Below are positions 16,160 through 24,317 of a stretch of 56,589 nucleotides of DNA, piece after piece. The position numbers and the translations under genes are program-made. Each line of letters opens with the position of its first letter. Position 1 is the first letter of the stretch. The notes under the pieces were generated by a model. The model saw only the letters and a list, made by a program, of their open reading frames with translations, had not been told where the DNA came from and ran no database searches. Location: IMG/VR virus record IMGVR_UViG_3300049893_000970, positions 1-56,589 of that record. One strand, 5' to 3'. This DNA is from a virus.

Positions 16160-16217
16160 CCGGGCGACCGTTCCCCTGGTGCGGCTCCCCCGCCGCCCCT
16201 CCCCAGCGGTCGCCCGG
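16160..16217 (+). terminator. Long-stem terminator after the MuF fusion
   Basis: CCGGGCGACCG (16160-16170) pairs perfectly with CGGTCGCCCGG (16207-16217), an 11-bp stem. The loop holds a smaller GCGGC/GCCGC hairpin. It begins directly at the end of the preceding gene and is followed at once by a promoter, so it marks a transcription boundary. Confidence 0.65.
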
Positions 16218-16223
16218 TCCCAC

Positions 16224-16251
16224 TTGACTTCCTCCGCACGAGTGGTAGATT
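16224..16251 (+). promoter_or_regulatory. TTGACT-class promoter, copy 1
   Basis: TTGACT (16224-16229), a 16-base spacer ending GAGTGG, and TAGATT (16246-16251) form a strong promoter with an extended -10 (TGG). Ten bases ending GTGCC separate it from an ATG at 16262. Two nearly identical copies lie at 41069 and 51450. Confidence 0.75.
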
Positions 16252-16261
16252 ACGGAGTGCC

Positions 16262-16342
16262 ATGACGGACACGACCACAGAGGAGACGACGATGAAGGTG
16301 AGCTCCACCGGACGAACGCGAAGCCCGAGCGCACCAGCGTGA
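16262..16342 (+). CDS. Leader peptide ORF
   Basis: A 26-codon frame (MTDTTTEETTMKVSSTGR...) begins 10 bases after the -10 hexamer, so its first ATG would be at or near the 5' end of the mRNA. A second in-frame ATG at 16292 has its own ribosome site (AGAGGAG, 6-base spacing). The stop overlaps the GTG of the next gene. It probably serves as a short leader that couples translation to 16339. Confidence 0.4.
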   Translation: MTDTTTEETTMKVSSTGRTRSPSAPA

Positions 16343-16557
16343 TCGGCAAGCCCATCGACCTCCCGCGCTACGACGTGATGATCGACGGCGAGAAGGTCGG
16401 CGAGGTCTACGCCGCCCTCAGCCGCGAGAGCAGGCACTACAGCAGCGGAAGCGTGAAGCTCTGGTACGGACGGATCGGGGGCAGGAGCCTCGGAGCCGGG
16501 TACAACTCGAAGAACGACGCACGCGACGCCTTGGTCGAGAGGGTGGTGGCCGCCTGA
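16339..16557 (+). CDS. Hypothetical protein
   Basis: The 72-aa product starts at GTG 16339, coupled to the leader stop. It reads as a compact alpha/beta protein (RYDVMIDGEKVGEVYAALSR, then VKLWYGRIGG). I recognise no family. It lies between the MuF fusion and another glycosyltransferase-like gene. Confidence 0.6.
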   Translation: MIGKPIDLPRYDVMIDGEKVGEVYAALSRESRHYSSGSVKLWYGRIGGRSLGAGYNSKNDARDALVERVVAA

Positions 16558-17174
16558 GAATCAGCACAGCCATCCAGCACCATCCGACGCGCCTCCTCCC
16601 GGAGGCGCTTCGACGGTACGAGGTCGTGGACGATCCCGATCCCGATGGGCAGCCGAGTGCGATCCGCACGTACGTCGAGTGCCTGCGGCGCACGCCAGCG
16701 GACGCGACGCACCGGATCGTGCTGCAGGACGACGTGGAGCTTGTCGCAGGGTTCGACGAGCGCGCGCAGGCGGCGCTGGCGGAGCACCCGTCCTCGCTGG
16801 TCGCGTTCTTCGTTCCCGGCATGGGCCTCGTTGGCAGGTGGGTTCGGGAGGCGGCGAAGGCGGGTAAGCGGTGGTGCCAACTTCCGAGCAGCATGAACTG
16901 GACGCCCGTGGTGGCTCTTTCGTGGCCTCGGGAGTTGGCCCAGGAGTTCGTCCCGTTCGCCGAGGCGCACGTCGCGGCGCGAGCACGTCGGCGCGTCGGG
17001 ACGGTCGGTGACGATCCGGTGGTGGGCGCGTTCGTGCGCGCGCACAAGCTGCCCGTGTGGGCGACCGTGCCCTGCCTCGTCCAGCACCCGGACTTGGTGC
17101 CGAGCCTGGTCAAGCGGCGCTCATACGGCGGCACGAACCCGGCCCGACGCGCAGCCGTGTTCGTGGACGACTAG
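16554..17174 (+). CDS. Glycosyltransferase-like protein, probable CTG start
   Basis: The frame has no ATG, GTG or TTG before GTG 16626, but the region from CTG 16554 reads as a convincing N-terminal strand (RISTAIQHHPTRLLPEALRR), and that CTG overlaps the previous stop just as ATGA/GTGA do elsewhere. Starting there gives 206 aa. The motif HRIVLQDDVELVAGF supplies a GT-A-like DXD site, and conserved Trp and Pro segments follow. Starting at 16626 would delete the first strand of the fold. It adds a sugar transferase within the head operon region. Confidence 0.7.
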   Translation: MRISTAIQHHPTRLLPEALRRYEVVDDPDPDGQPSAIRTYVECLRRTPADATHRIVLQDDVELVAGFDERAQAALAEHPSSLVAFFVPGMGLVGRWVREAAKAGKRWCQLPSSMNWTPVVALSWPRELAQEFVPFAEAHVAARARRRVGTVGDDPVVGAFVRAHKLPVWATVPCLVQHPDLVPSLVKRRSYGGTNPARRAAVFVDD

Positions 17175-17184
17175 CCTTCGTGCT

Positions 17185-17256
17185 CGCGGGGTAGTGCAGC
17201 GGCCAGCACGCCGGTCTCATGCGCCGGAAGCGCGGGTTCGAGTCCCGCCCCCGCTA
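17185..17256 (+). tRNA. tRNA with CAT anticodon (tRNA-Met type)
   Basis: The cloverleaf folds cleanly: D-stem GTGC/GCAC, anticodon stem CCGGT/GCCGG with loop CTCATGC (anticodon CAT), a 4-base variable loop, and T-stem GCGGG/CCCGC with loop TTCGAGT. The acceptor is CGCGGGG paired with CCCCGCT except for a C1-U72 mismatch. The 3' CCA is not encoded. A CAT anticodon means Met, unless C34 is modified for Ile. The 1-72 mismatch and CGCGGGG acceptor resemble initiator tRNA, but the T11-A24 pair and the lack of three G-C pairs in the anticodon stem look elongator-like. Confidence 0.9.
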
Positions 17257-17263
17257 CTTCGGA

Positions 17264-17292
17264 TTGCATCCGTCTGCCGCGTGGCCTACGAT
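17264..17292 (+). promoter_or_regulatory. Putative promoter of the capsid operon
   Basis: TTGCAT (17264-17269) and TACGAT (17287-17292) are 17 bases apart. The element lies between the tRNA and the major capsid gene, leaving a leader of about 100 bases that can fold locally before the GGGAGG ribosome site. High-level capsid expression would suit a dedicated promoter here. Confidence 0.45.
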
Positions 17293-17395
17293 GCTGGCAA
17301 CACGGGCAGATCCGAGCGGGTCTCCTGAGCCAGCGGTACGTCCAAGCGGGCACCGCGAAGTCGTGTAAGCCAACTGCTTCGTGGGAGGACCAAGC

Positions 17396-19138
17396 ATGGA
17401 TCCGCTGTTCCCCGTGGTCGATCTGGAGCAGATCACCTCGATGTCCGACGAGGACATCCAGGCGCTCATCGACCAATACAACGCTGCCTTCGGTGCCATC
17501 GCCAGCGGCGCGGCATTCGAGGGCATGGAGGACCCGCCCGATCTGAACGAGCGCAAGGCGCTGGCGCAGGCCGGAGCCGAGACGCTGAAGGCGCTCAAGA
17601 CCGCGCTCGCCGAGCGCATCGAGGAGCGCGAGCGGTTCGCCGCCGAGATGGCGGAGATCGCCGCGGACGCAGGAGTGGTCGTCACGGCCGAGGCCGAGGG
17701 CGACGACGAGGGCGACGAGGAGGAGGGCGAAGGCGACGCAGAAGAGGCGGCCGCCGAGTCCGTCGAGGACGAGTCCGCAGAAGCCTCGCCCGAGGCTGCG
17801 GCGGAACTGACCGTAGAGGAGCCGGAGGCAGTCGTGGTGTCGAGCGCGCCCGCTCTCTTCCGGCACAAGCCCCCGGCCGTGCCTCGGAGGCACCAGCCGA
17901 TCGTGATCGAGGACGGCGACCGCAAGGCCGCGCTCGTCGCGTCGGCTGGCATTGAGGGACTCACGCCCGGCGAGCACCTCGACAGGGACGCCCTCTCGCA
18001 CGCGCTCATGACCTCGCTGCGCGGATTCGTCTCGACGCCTCCTGGCTTCGTCCAGAAGGTCGTCGTGGCCTCCGCACGGTGGGAGTACCCCGAGGAGCGC
18101 ACGCTCTACGGCGACTCCATCCAGGCCGACGACGCGAAGATCCGCGCGGTGCGCGGTCCCGACGCGCTCGTCGCGGCGGGCGGCTGGTGCGCACCGAGCA
18201 CCATTCGCTACGACATCGAGGCGATGGGTTCGACGGCCCGTCCCGTCAGGGACGCGTTCGTCGGCTTCAACGCCACGCGCGGTGGCCTCCGCTACTACCC
18301 GGACATCTCCATCGCCACGACCGACGTGACGGACGGCATCACGCACCTCACCGAGGCCGAGGATGAGGGCGGCACCATGACGAAGGACTGCGTCGTCGTG
18401 GACTGCCCGGTGGACTCCGAGGTCCGGGCCGACATCATCGCGGCGTGCCTCCAGGCAGGGAACCTGGCGGGCATCGCGTTCCCGGAACTGATCTCCGCGT
18501 ACCAGGACCTCCTGGGCGTGCAGGCAGCCCGGACGCGTGACTCGCTCCTGCTGGACGCGGTCGCCGCCGACACGCAGACCACGACCGTCACCGAGACGGC
18601 GCAGGAGTACGGGGCATACGACGCCCTCGTCTACAACCTGCTCCGGCTCGCGGCGGGCTACCGCTCGCGGCACCGGCTCGACGCCTCCGCCGTCCTGCGG
18701 TCGCTCGCACCCGCCTGGCTCGCAGACCTGATCGTGGCCGACCTGGTCGCGCGTCAGTTCCCGCTGCCGGGCGGAGTCACGCGAGCAGGCGTGGCGGCAC
18801 TCATCCAGTCGCAGACGCAGGTCGCTGTGGACTGGTACCTCGACAGCCGCACGGGTGGCGGCCAGATCATCGGCGCGCAGGGAGCCGGGGACATCGTGGA
18901 CTTCCCCGACATCGCCGAGGTCCTGCTCTGGCCGGAGGGCGGCATCCTGTTCATCGACCAGGGCGAACTGAACATCGGTCTCGTCCGCGACTCGCTGCTC
19001 AACGAGACGAACGACGTGAAGTTCTTCTCCGAGACGTTCGAGAACGCGGCCGTGATCGCAGCCGAGGCCTTCCTCGGCCAGTTCACGCTCTGCCCGACGG
19101 GTGAGGTCGCTCCCACGGCGACGGCCCGGACCTGCTGA
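17396..19138 (+). CDS. Major capsid protein with N-terminal scaffold-like extension
   Basis: The ATG at 17396 follows a good GGGAGG site. The first ~195 residues are helical and very acidic (a Glu/Asp-rich run near residues 100-120) and resemble a delta/scaffold domain. The rest has HK97-type character: RPVRDAFVGFNATRGG, several beta segments, and VEVLLWPEGGILFIDQG-like strands near the end. The 580-aa length matches fused scaffold plus coat domain. It probably forms the procapsid shell, with the N-terminal part removed by the upstream protease during maturation. Confidence 0.82.
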   Translation: MDPLFPVVDLEQITSMSDEDIQALIDQYNAAFGAIASGAAFEGMEDPPDLNERKALAQAGAETLKALKTALAERIEERERFAAEMAEIAADAGVVVTAEAEGDDEGDEEEGEGDAEEAAAESVEDESAEASPEAAAELTVEEPEAVVVSSAPALFRHKPPAVPRRHQPIVIEDGDRKAALVASAGIEGLTPGEHLDRDALSHALMTSLRGFVSTPPGFVQKVVVASARWEYPEERTLYGDSIQADDAKIRAVRGPDALVAAGGWCAPSTIRYDIEAMGSTARPVRDAFVGFNATRGGLRYYPDISIATTDVTDGITHLTEAEDEGGTMTKDCVVVDCPVDSEVRADIIAACLQAGNLAGIAFPELISAYQDLLGVQAARTRDSLLLDAVAADTQTTTVTETAQEYGAYDALVYNLLRLAAGYRSRHRLDASAVLRSLAPAWLADLIVADLVARQFPLPGGVTRAGVAALIQSQTQVAVDWYLDSRTGGGQIIGAQGAGDIVDFPDIAEVLLWPEGGILFIDQGELNIGLVRDSLLNETNDVKFFSETFENAAVIAAEAFLGQFTLCPTGEVAPTATARTC

Positions 19139-19184
19139 TCGGAAGCTGAGTGAGGAGTCGGAGACGAGTCGGAGGAGGTAGCGA

Positions 19185-20033
19185 ATGGCCGCTCTAGCAC
19201 CACTGCGGATCGATGGTCCTCCTCCGGCTCCCCGGCCCTACGGGATCGTGACCACGCCGGGCACGATCATCGCCGAAGGCGACCCGCACTGGAGGTCGGG
19301 AGTCGTAGTGGACTCCTACCCGGAAGACCTCCCCGAGTCGCACAACCCCTGTGCGGCCGGAACCATGCGGGTGAAGGCAACGGGGACCGATCCGCCACAG
19401 CCGGAGTTCAGTTCCTTCACCGTGGTCTACCCCTTTACGTGCTCGGGCATCGGCCTGGGCAACGAGGCGGGAGCCGACCTCGCGCGCTCGCGCGTGCGAC
19501 AGGTGTTCGCCGCGACGGAGGGGTGGGAGGTGGAGAGGGAACTGGCCATCGGCGTCAGCGACGCGACTCGACCGCACTTCACGCTGCCGGGGCTTGCCAC
19601 ATACCCGGCAGGAGGCGTGAACACTGCGGTCGGGCCACGAGAGTCCATCGGACTGCTGGAGAACGCCATCGGCGCGACCGCCAGGGCGGGACTCATCCAC
19701 GCCGACCCTGCGACCTTCATGGCCTGGGCGGCGTTCGACCTTGTGGACACAGACGGCACGCGCGCGTACACGAAGCGTGGGACGACCGTCATCGTCGGGG
19801 ACGGCTACATCGGTGCGGCACCAGGGTCGGCTCTCACGGCCGACGAGGCATACGCCTGGGCCACCGGACCGGTGCGGGTGCTCCGCGACGAGATCGAAGT
19901 CCTGGGGCCGACTGCTCAGGTCCTGGACACGCAGACCAACGAAGTGACGTTCCGAGCCGAGCGCAACTACGTCGTGTACTGGGACACGGCTCTGCTCGCG
20001 GGCGTCCGAGTGGACAGGAGCGCCACACCATGA
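19185..20033 (+). CDS. Virion structural protein, probable head accessory
   Basis: The 282-aa product follows the capsid gene with a good ribosome site (GGAGG). It is mostly beta-strand and turn, with a Cys pair in the first half and a helical segment (LLENAIGATARAGLIHADP). Position suggests a capsid decoration, vertex or head-completion protein. No exact family was recognised. Confidence 0.55.
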   Translation: MAALAPLRIDGPPPAPRPYGIVTTPGTIIAEGDPHWRSGVVVDSYPEDLPESHNPCAAGTMRVKATGTDPPQPEFSSFTVVYPFTCSGIGLGNEAGADLARSRVRQVFAATEGWEVERELAIGVSDATRPHFTLPGLATYPAGGVNTAVGPRESIGLLENAIGATARAGLIHADPATFMAWAAFDLVDTDGTRAYTKRGTTVIVGDGYIGAAPGSALTADEAYAWATGPVRVLRDEIEVLGPTAQVLDTQTNEVTFRAERNYVVYWDTALLAGVRVDRSATP

Positions 20034-20058
20034 CCCTCGCTGGAGAGGAGGTAGCAAG

Positions 20059-20709
20059 ATGAACTGTGGAGTGCCGTACGGCCTCTGCGCGATCCGCGTG
20101 ACGCGCCTCGACAGCGACGGGAACGCGGACGACGACAACGTGGTCAGCCGTCACCCTGTGACGGTCGGCTTCAACCCGAACATCGACCAGGGCACCGACG
20201 TCATCGCACGCGATGGCTGCGGCTGCTCGGTGGCCTCGATCAAGGGCCGCCCGGTCTTCAACTGGGTCGAGTTCACGTTCGGCAAGGACGTGCTCGAACC
20301 GGCGATGGAGGCCATGATGACCGGCGACACGCCGATCACCTGGGGCGGTCTGACCATCGGCGTCAACGGTGCTTCGGCGCTCGACTGCGACGAGGAGCCG
20401 GTCTACGTCGGCTTCGAGTTCTGGGCGAAGCACTACGTCGGGAACTCTCCCGACGCCACCTACCGGTTCGTCCACTGGGTCTTCCCGAGGACGCGCTGGT
20501 GGTGGGGTGACAACACCCAGGAGGAAGGCGTCGGCCGGACCGTGCTCAACGGCGTCTCCGCGTCCAACCCGCTCTGGGGCGGTGGACCCTACGGCGACGG
20601 TCCTCCGGACGGGCAGGACGTGGTCGAGTGGGCACGCTGGTTCACCGACGATCCGCTGCCGACCGCGACCGCTTGCGGCACGCTCGACACGGGAGCCATC
20701 GGGAGCTAG
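20059..20709 (+). CDS. Possible major tail protein or head-tail structural protein
   Basis: The 216-aa protein has a ribosome site (GAGGAGG) and ends just before a terminator hairpin. Its N-terminal half (TVGFNPNIDQGTDVIARDG...FNWVEFTFGKDVLEPAMEAM) resembles tail-tube-type beta sandwiches. A Trp-rich stretch follows (HWVFPRTRWWWG). A terminator after it suggests it is made in large amounts with the capsid. It is separated from the other tail genes by a fibre gene, which makes the tail-tube call tentative. Confidence 0.5.
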   Translation: MNCGVPYGLCAIRVTRLDSDGNADDDNVVSRHPVTVGFNPNIDQGTDVIARDGCGCSVASIKGRPVFNWVEFTFGKDVLEPAMEAMMTGDTPITWGGLTIGVNGASALDCDEEPVYVGFEFWAKHYVGNSPDATYRFVHWVFPRTRWWWGDNTQEEGVGRTVLNGVSASNPLWGGGPYGDGPPDGQDVVEWARWFTDDPLPTATACGTLDTGAIGS

Positions 20710-20728
20710 GCGACCGGAATAGGCGTGC

Positions 20729-20758
20729 GAGGGGCGGGGCCAACCGGCTCCGCCCCTC
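20729..20758 (+). terminator. Terminator after the capsid operon
   Basis: GAGGGGCGGGGCC (20729-20741) and GGCTCCGCCCCTC (20746-20758) form a 13-bp stem with one G-U pair and an AACC loop. There is no T-run. It ends the capsid transcription unit. Confidence 0.65.
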
Positions 20759-20787
20759 AGCCTGATACGCCACTCCCGTCCACCGTC

Positions 20788-23223
20788 ATGGGTGCCGCCA
20801 AGATCATCCGCCATCTGCGTCGCCTGTTCGACGTGGACGACACGAACTACGCGCCTGGCCGCGTCGTCGCGGTCAAGGGCGACGGCTCCGAGCACGAGTA
20901 TGTCGACCAGACGGGCGGCGGTGCTCCTGGGGCCACGGGGGCCACGGGAGCCACGGGAGCGGCTGGTGCGACCGGTAGCACCGGTTCCGGCTCGACTGGC
21001 GCTACGGGCGCACAGGGCGCGACTGGAGCGCAAGGAGCGACCGGCTCCATGGGTGCCACGGGTGCCACGGGTTCCGGAGCGACCGGAGCGACTGGAGTCG
21101 GCTCCACGGGTGCGACCGGGCCTGCTGGTGCGGACGGCGGACTAGGCGCAACCGGGGCGACCGGACCTCCTGGCGGGGCGTCATCTCAGGGCGCGACCGG
21201 CAACACGGGAGCGACTGGCGCAACCGGGGCGACCGGAGCGGGCACGACCGGAGCCACGGGACCGGCTGGCGGCCAGGGAGCGACCGGCGCGACAGGAGTC
21301 GAGGGCCTCGCTGGCGACCCCGGCGCGACTGGAGCCACGGGCACCACGGGCGCAACGGGTCCGCAAGGTACGACCGGGGCGACTGGACCCGTCGGCTCGA
21401 CTGGAGCGACTGGCGTCCAGGGCACGACAGGCCCGACCGGGACGCAAGGTGCGACCGGGGCGACGGGCACGGCGGGCACGGCGGGTGCGACCGGGAACAC
21501 GGGCAGCACTGGGGCGACGGGCTCTCAGGGCAGCACCGGGGCGACTGGCGCGGTCGGAGCGACCGGCGTCGAGGGTCTCCCCGGAGATCAGGGCTACACG
21601 GGCGCGACTGGAGCGACCGGCGGGCAAGGGGCCACCGGAGCGACCGGCACCCAGGGAACCCAGGGTTCGACCGGCGCGACCGGAACGCAAGGCGTCCAGG
21701 GGGCGACCGGGGCGACCGGCACGCAGGGCGGCCAGGGAGCGACCGGCGCGACCGGAACGCAAGGCGTCCAGGGGGCGACCGGGGCGACCGGCACGCAGGG
21801 CGGCCAGGGAGCGACCGGCGCGACCGGAACGCAAGGCACGCAGGGCGCAACGGGAGCCACCGGAGCCGACGGCTCGCAGGGTGCGACAGGAGCGACCGGA
21901 GTCGGCAACACCGGGAACACGGGCGCGACCGGAACGCAGGGAGCGACTGGCTCCACCGGAACACAGGGCGCGACCGGGATCGAAGGGCTGCCGGGAGATC
22001 GCGGCTACACCGGGGCGACTGGCGCTCAGGGCACCACGGGGCCGACCGGAGCCGATGGGGCGACGGGCGCGACGGGAGCAGCCGGCGGAGATTCCACGAC
22101 CTACACATATGCCAGTGGTTCCACTGCTCACGCTGATCCCGGCAGTGGGAAGTTCCGTTTCAACAACGGGACCATCTCTTCCGTCACCGCTATCTACGCT
22201 AGTGAGTTCAACGACGGGGCCGTAGATGTGAAGCCGTGGTGGCTTGGAATGGAGGCTGGTGGCCGACTACGCATCTTCGACCCCTTCGACGCAGTGGGCA
22301 CATGGGTCGTCTTTGAGTTGAATAGTGCCCCAAGCTACGACACGGATCACATCGACGCGAGTGTCACCTTCATCGACCAAGGTTCATGGACGACTGGTGG
22401 TGACATACCGGGGTACGTCGTTACTTATGCGCCTCCAGGTGGGCAGGGAGCGACTGGGACGCAGGGGAACACAGGCAATACGGGCGTCCAGGGAGCCACC
22501 GGACCGACCGGCGTCGGCAACACGGGCGCGACGGGAGCCACCGGAGCCACGGGTGTCGAGGGCCTGCCTGGCGACCGGGGCTACACCGGGGCCACGGGAG
22601 CGACCGGGGCGCAGGGCGCGACGGGCAACACGGGCACGGGTGGCGCTCAGGGCGCGACGGGGAACACTGGCGTCGGAGCGACGGGCGCGACCGGGAGCCA
22701 GGGCAACACGGGCGCGACCGGCGCGAAGGCGAACGGAACGCTCTACCTCTCGGCGCAGGGAATGGTCCCGGCGACCACGAACGGAGCGCAACTCGTCAAG
22801 AACGTCGAGGCCACGAACGTCATCAACTACTACACGCTCGACTTCGACACGACCACGCAGGAGATCGCGTGGGCCATGTTCGCCATGCCCTCGGACTGGG
22901 ACGGCGGCACCGTCACCTTCGAAGCCGAGTGGACGGCAACCGGCACATCGACCAACAACGTGCAGTGGGAGTTCGCTGGCCGCTCGTATGGCGACTCGGA
23001 GACGCTGGATCAGGCGATGGGCACGGTCCAGGTCATCTCGGACGCGCACACCGCGACCGCGCTCCAGGCGCAGAGGTCGGGTGCGACCCCGGCGCTTACC
23101 TTCGGGGGCACGCCAGCCGCTGGCGAACTGGTGGCGGTCCGCATCCGCCGCGACGTGGCGAACGACAACCTGGCCGTTGACGCGAAGCTCATCGGCATCG
23201 TGATGAACTACACCCGGACGTAG
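20788..23223 (+). CDS. Collagen-like fibre protein 1
   Basis: I chose the ATG at 20788 because the longer frame starts inside the terminator. The 811-aa protein has a globular head (residues 1-47), a long Gly-X-Thr collagen block (~48-434), a globular module (~435-550), a second collagen block (~551-648), and a C-terminal beta-rich domain (~648-811). Triplets are mostly GAT and GQ/GP/GV-type with Thr in the third position. Such fibres form trimers and usually carry receptor-binding domains. The first block contains a 72-base tandem repeat. Confidence 0.88.
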   Translation: MGAAKIIRHLRRLFDVDDTNYAPGRVVAVKGDGSEHEYVDQTGGGAPGATGATGATGAAGATGSTGSGSTGATGAQGATGAQGATGSMGATGATGSGATGATGVGSTGATGPAGADGGLGATGATGPPGGASSQGATGNTGATGATGATGAGTTGATGPAGGQGATGATGVEGLAGDPGATGATGTTGATGPQGTTGATGPVGSTGATGVQGTTGPTGTQGATGATGTAGTAGATGNTGSTGATGSQGSTGATGAVGATGVEGLPGDQGYTGATGATGGQGATGATGTQGTQGSTGATGTQGVQGATGATGTQGGQGATGATGTQGVQGATGATGTQGGQGATGATGTQGTQGATGATGADGSQGATGATGVGNTGNTGATGTQGATGSTGTQGATGIEGLPGDRGYTGATGAQGTTGPTGADGATGATGAAGGDSTTYTYASGSTAHADPGSGKFRFNNGTISSVTAIYASEFNDGAVDVKPWWLGMEAGGRLRIFDPFDAVGTWVVFELNSAPSYDTDHIDASVTFIDQGSWTTGGDIPGYVVTYAPPGGQGATGTQGNTGNTGVQGATGPTGVGNTGATGATGATGVEGLPGDRGYTGATGATGAQGATGNTGTGGAQGATGNTGVGATGATGSQGNTGATGAKANGTLYLSAQGMVPATTNGAQLVKNVEATNVINYYTLDFDTTTQEIAWAMFAMPSDWDGGTVTFEAEWTATGTSTNNVQWEFAGRSYGDSETLDQAMGTVQVISDAHTATALQAQRSGATPALTFGGTPAAGELVAVRIRRDVANDNLAVDAKLIGIVMNYTRT
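21668..21837 (+). repeat. 72-bp tandem repeat in collagen fibre 1
   Basis: A 72-base unit (24 codons of Gly-X-Y) is repeated exactly at 21668 and 21740, with a partial third copy from 21812 to about 21837. It is in frame. Such exact repeats allow the fibre to lengthen or shorten by recombination, and they also threaten assembly accuracy. Confidence 0.85.
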
Positions 23224-23227
23224 CGCG

Positions 23228-23983
23228 ATGGCCGAGATCACGTCCGCTGGCAACACCTGGAACACGAACGCTGGCGACAAGACGGTGACCGCGACCCCGG
23301 TCGACAACGACCTCATCGTGATCGTGGCGGCGTGCTCGGGCCTCGCTGGCGGGACGACCGCCTGCTCGGACAACGACGGCGGCACGTACACGCTGGTCGA
23401 CACCGACCGGACAGGCTTCTCGACGACCGGCGTGCTCAACGTCTTCGTCCGGGACGCGCTCATCACGACGGCTGGCTCGACGATCTTCACCGCCTCGCAG
23501 TCGGGATCGAGCGGCGGCGGCCTGGTCGTGCTCCGCGTGGCTGGCATGACGCTGACCGGGGCGAGCGCCGTGCGCTCGAACGGAGGACAGAGCACGGTCG
23601 CCTCGGGCACCCCGGCTCCGGTGCTGAGCCTGGCTCCGCACGAGCGGAACCCGATCATCACGGCGGTCGCCAGCGGGACGAACGGCGGCGGGACGACCGT
23701 CCGCACGGGCTACACGGACGTGGCGGTGACGGGCTACAACACCCCGGCGACGGGCCTCGACGTGTGCTTCTTCGCACGCGGCGAACTCTCCACGACGATC
23801 ACCTGGGGCGGTGCCGCCCCGAGCCAGTTCGCCAGCGTGGCCATCGAACTTGAGACGCAGGAGCGGAACTACCACGGTCTGCACCACGCCGCGACGGCGG
23901 TCATGGCGGTCAGGGATGCCTGGGAGCGGAAGCGGGGCATCCTCGTCCCGAGGCTCTGGCTTCCGGAAGGCGCAGTACTCTAG
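23228..23983 (+). CDS. Beta-rich virion/receptor-binding-type protein
   Basis: The 251-aa protein is strongly beta-rich and Thr/Gly-rich, with a motif-like stretch VDNDLIVIVAACSGLAGGTT and later LVVLRVAGMTLTGA. A related pattern occurs twice in the protein at 33502, so both likely share a repeated beta-domain. Its place immediately after a fibre gene suggests a role in the fibre tip or tail decoration. Confidence 0.55.
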   Translation: MAEITSAGNTWNTNAGDKTVTATPVDNDLIVIVAACSGLAGGTTACSDNDGGTYTLVDTDRTGFSTTGVLNVFVRDALITTAGSTIFTASQSGSSGGGLVVLRVAGMTLTGASAVRSNGGQSTVASGTPAPVLSLAPHERNPIITAVASGTNGGGTTVRTGYTDVAVTGYNTPATGLDVCFFARGELSTTITWGGAAPSQFASVAIELETQERNYHGLHHAATAVMAVRDAWERKRGILVPRLWLPEGAVL

Positions 23984-24005
23984 TCGGCAACGAGAGGAGG
24001 GTCAG

Positions 24006-24308
24006 ATGCACCTGCACCACTACGACGGCTTCGACATCGACGGGCCGCTCGATCTCTACTTCGTCAACTACACCGTGATCAACGGCAGCGACCAGCAGCT
24101 AGCGAACATCAACGCTGGTGGGACCGATGTCGAGGCGTACTCGTACAAGGACGGCATCACGCTCACGAACGGTGAGCTTGCGACGCTGCTCGACGGCTCC
24201 AGCTTCGGGCAGAAGAACGTCGCTGTGTTCGCCGACCAGACGGGCGATGCCGCCGCGGTGCAGAAGAAGCGGAGCGCCGCGCTCGCATCCCTGTATCCGA
24301 GCGCCTAG
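24006..24308 (+). CDS. Hypothetical structural protein
   Basis: The ATG at 24006 has a strong GAGGAGGG ribosome site 5 bases upstream; upstream sequence in this frame belongs to the previous gene. The 100-aa product has an N-terminal beta region (HHYDGFDIDGPLDLYFVNY) and a C-terminal helix. No family was recognised. Confidence 0.6.
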   Translation: MHLHHYDGFDIDGPLDLYFVNYTVINGSDQQLANINAGGTDVEAYSYKDGITLTNGELATLLDGSSFGQKNVAVFADQTGDAAAVQKKRSAALASLYPSA

Positions 24309-24317
24309 GATCAGCCG

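Noticed and set aside
17171-18673. Minus-strand frame of 500 codons opposite the capsid gene
   Set aside because: It overlaps the tRNA and the capsid protein; composition is that of a GC-rich antisense frame.
20725-20787. Longer start for collagen fibre 1
   Set aside because: It would begin inside the terminator hairpin and encode Pro-rich sequence; ATG 20788 gives a sensible N-terminus.
20929-22090. CRISPR array
   Set aside because: The repeats are in-frame collagen triplets with no spacer-repeat structure.
21002-22108. Minus-strand and alternate-frame repetitive ORFs in the collagen region
   Set aside because: They are translations of the Gly-X-Thr repeat in other frames, giving Pro/Val/Ala or Ser/Arg repeats.
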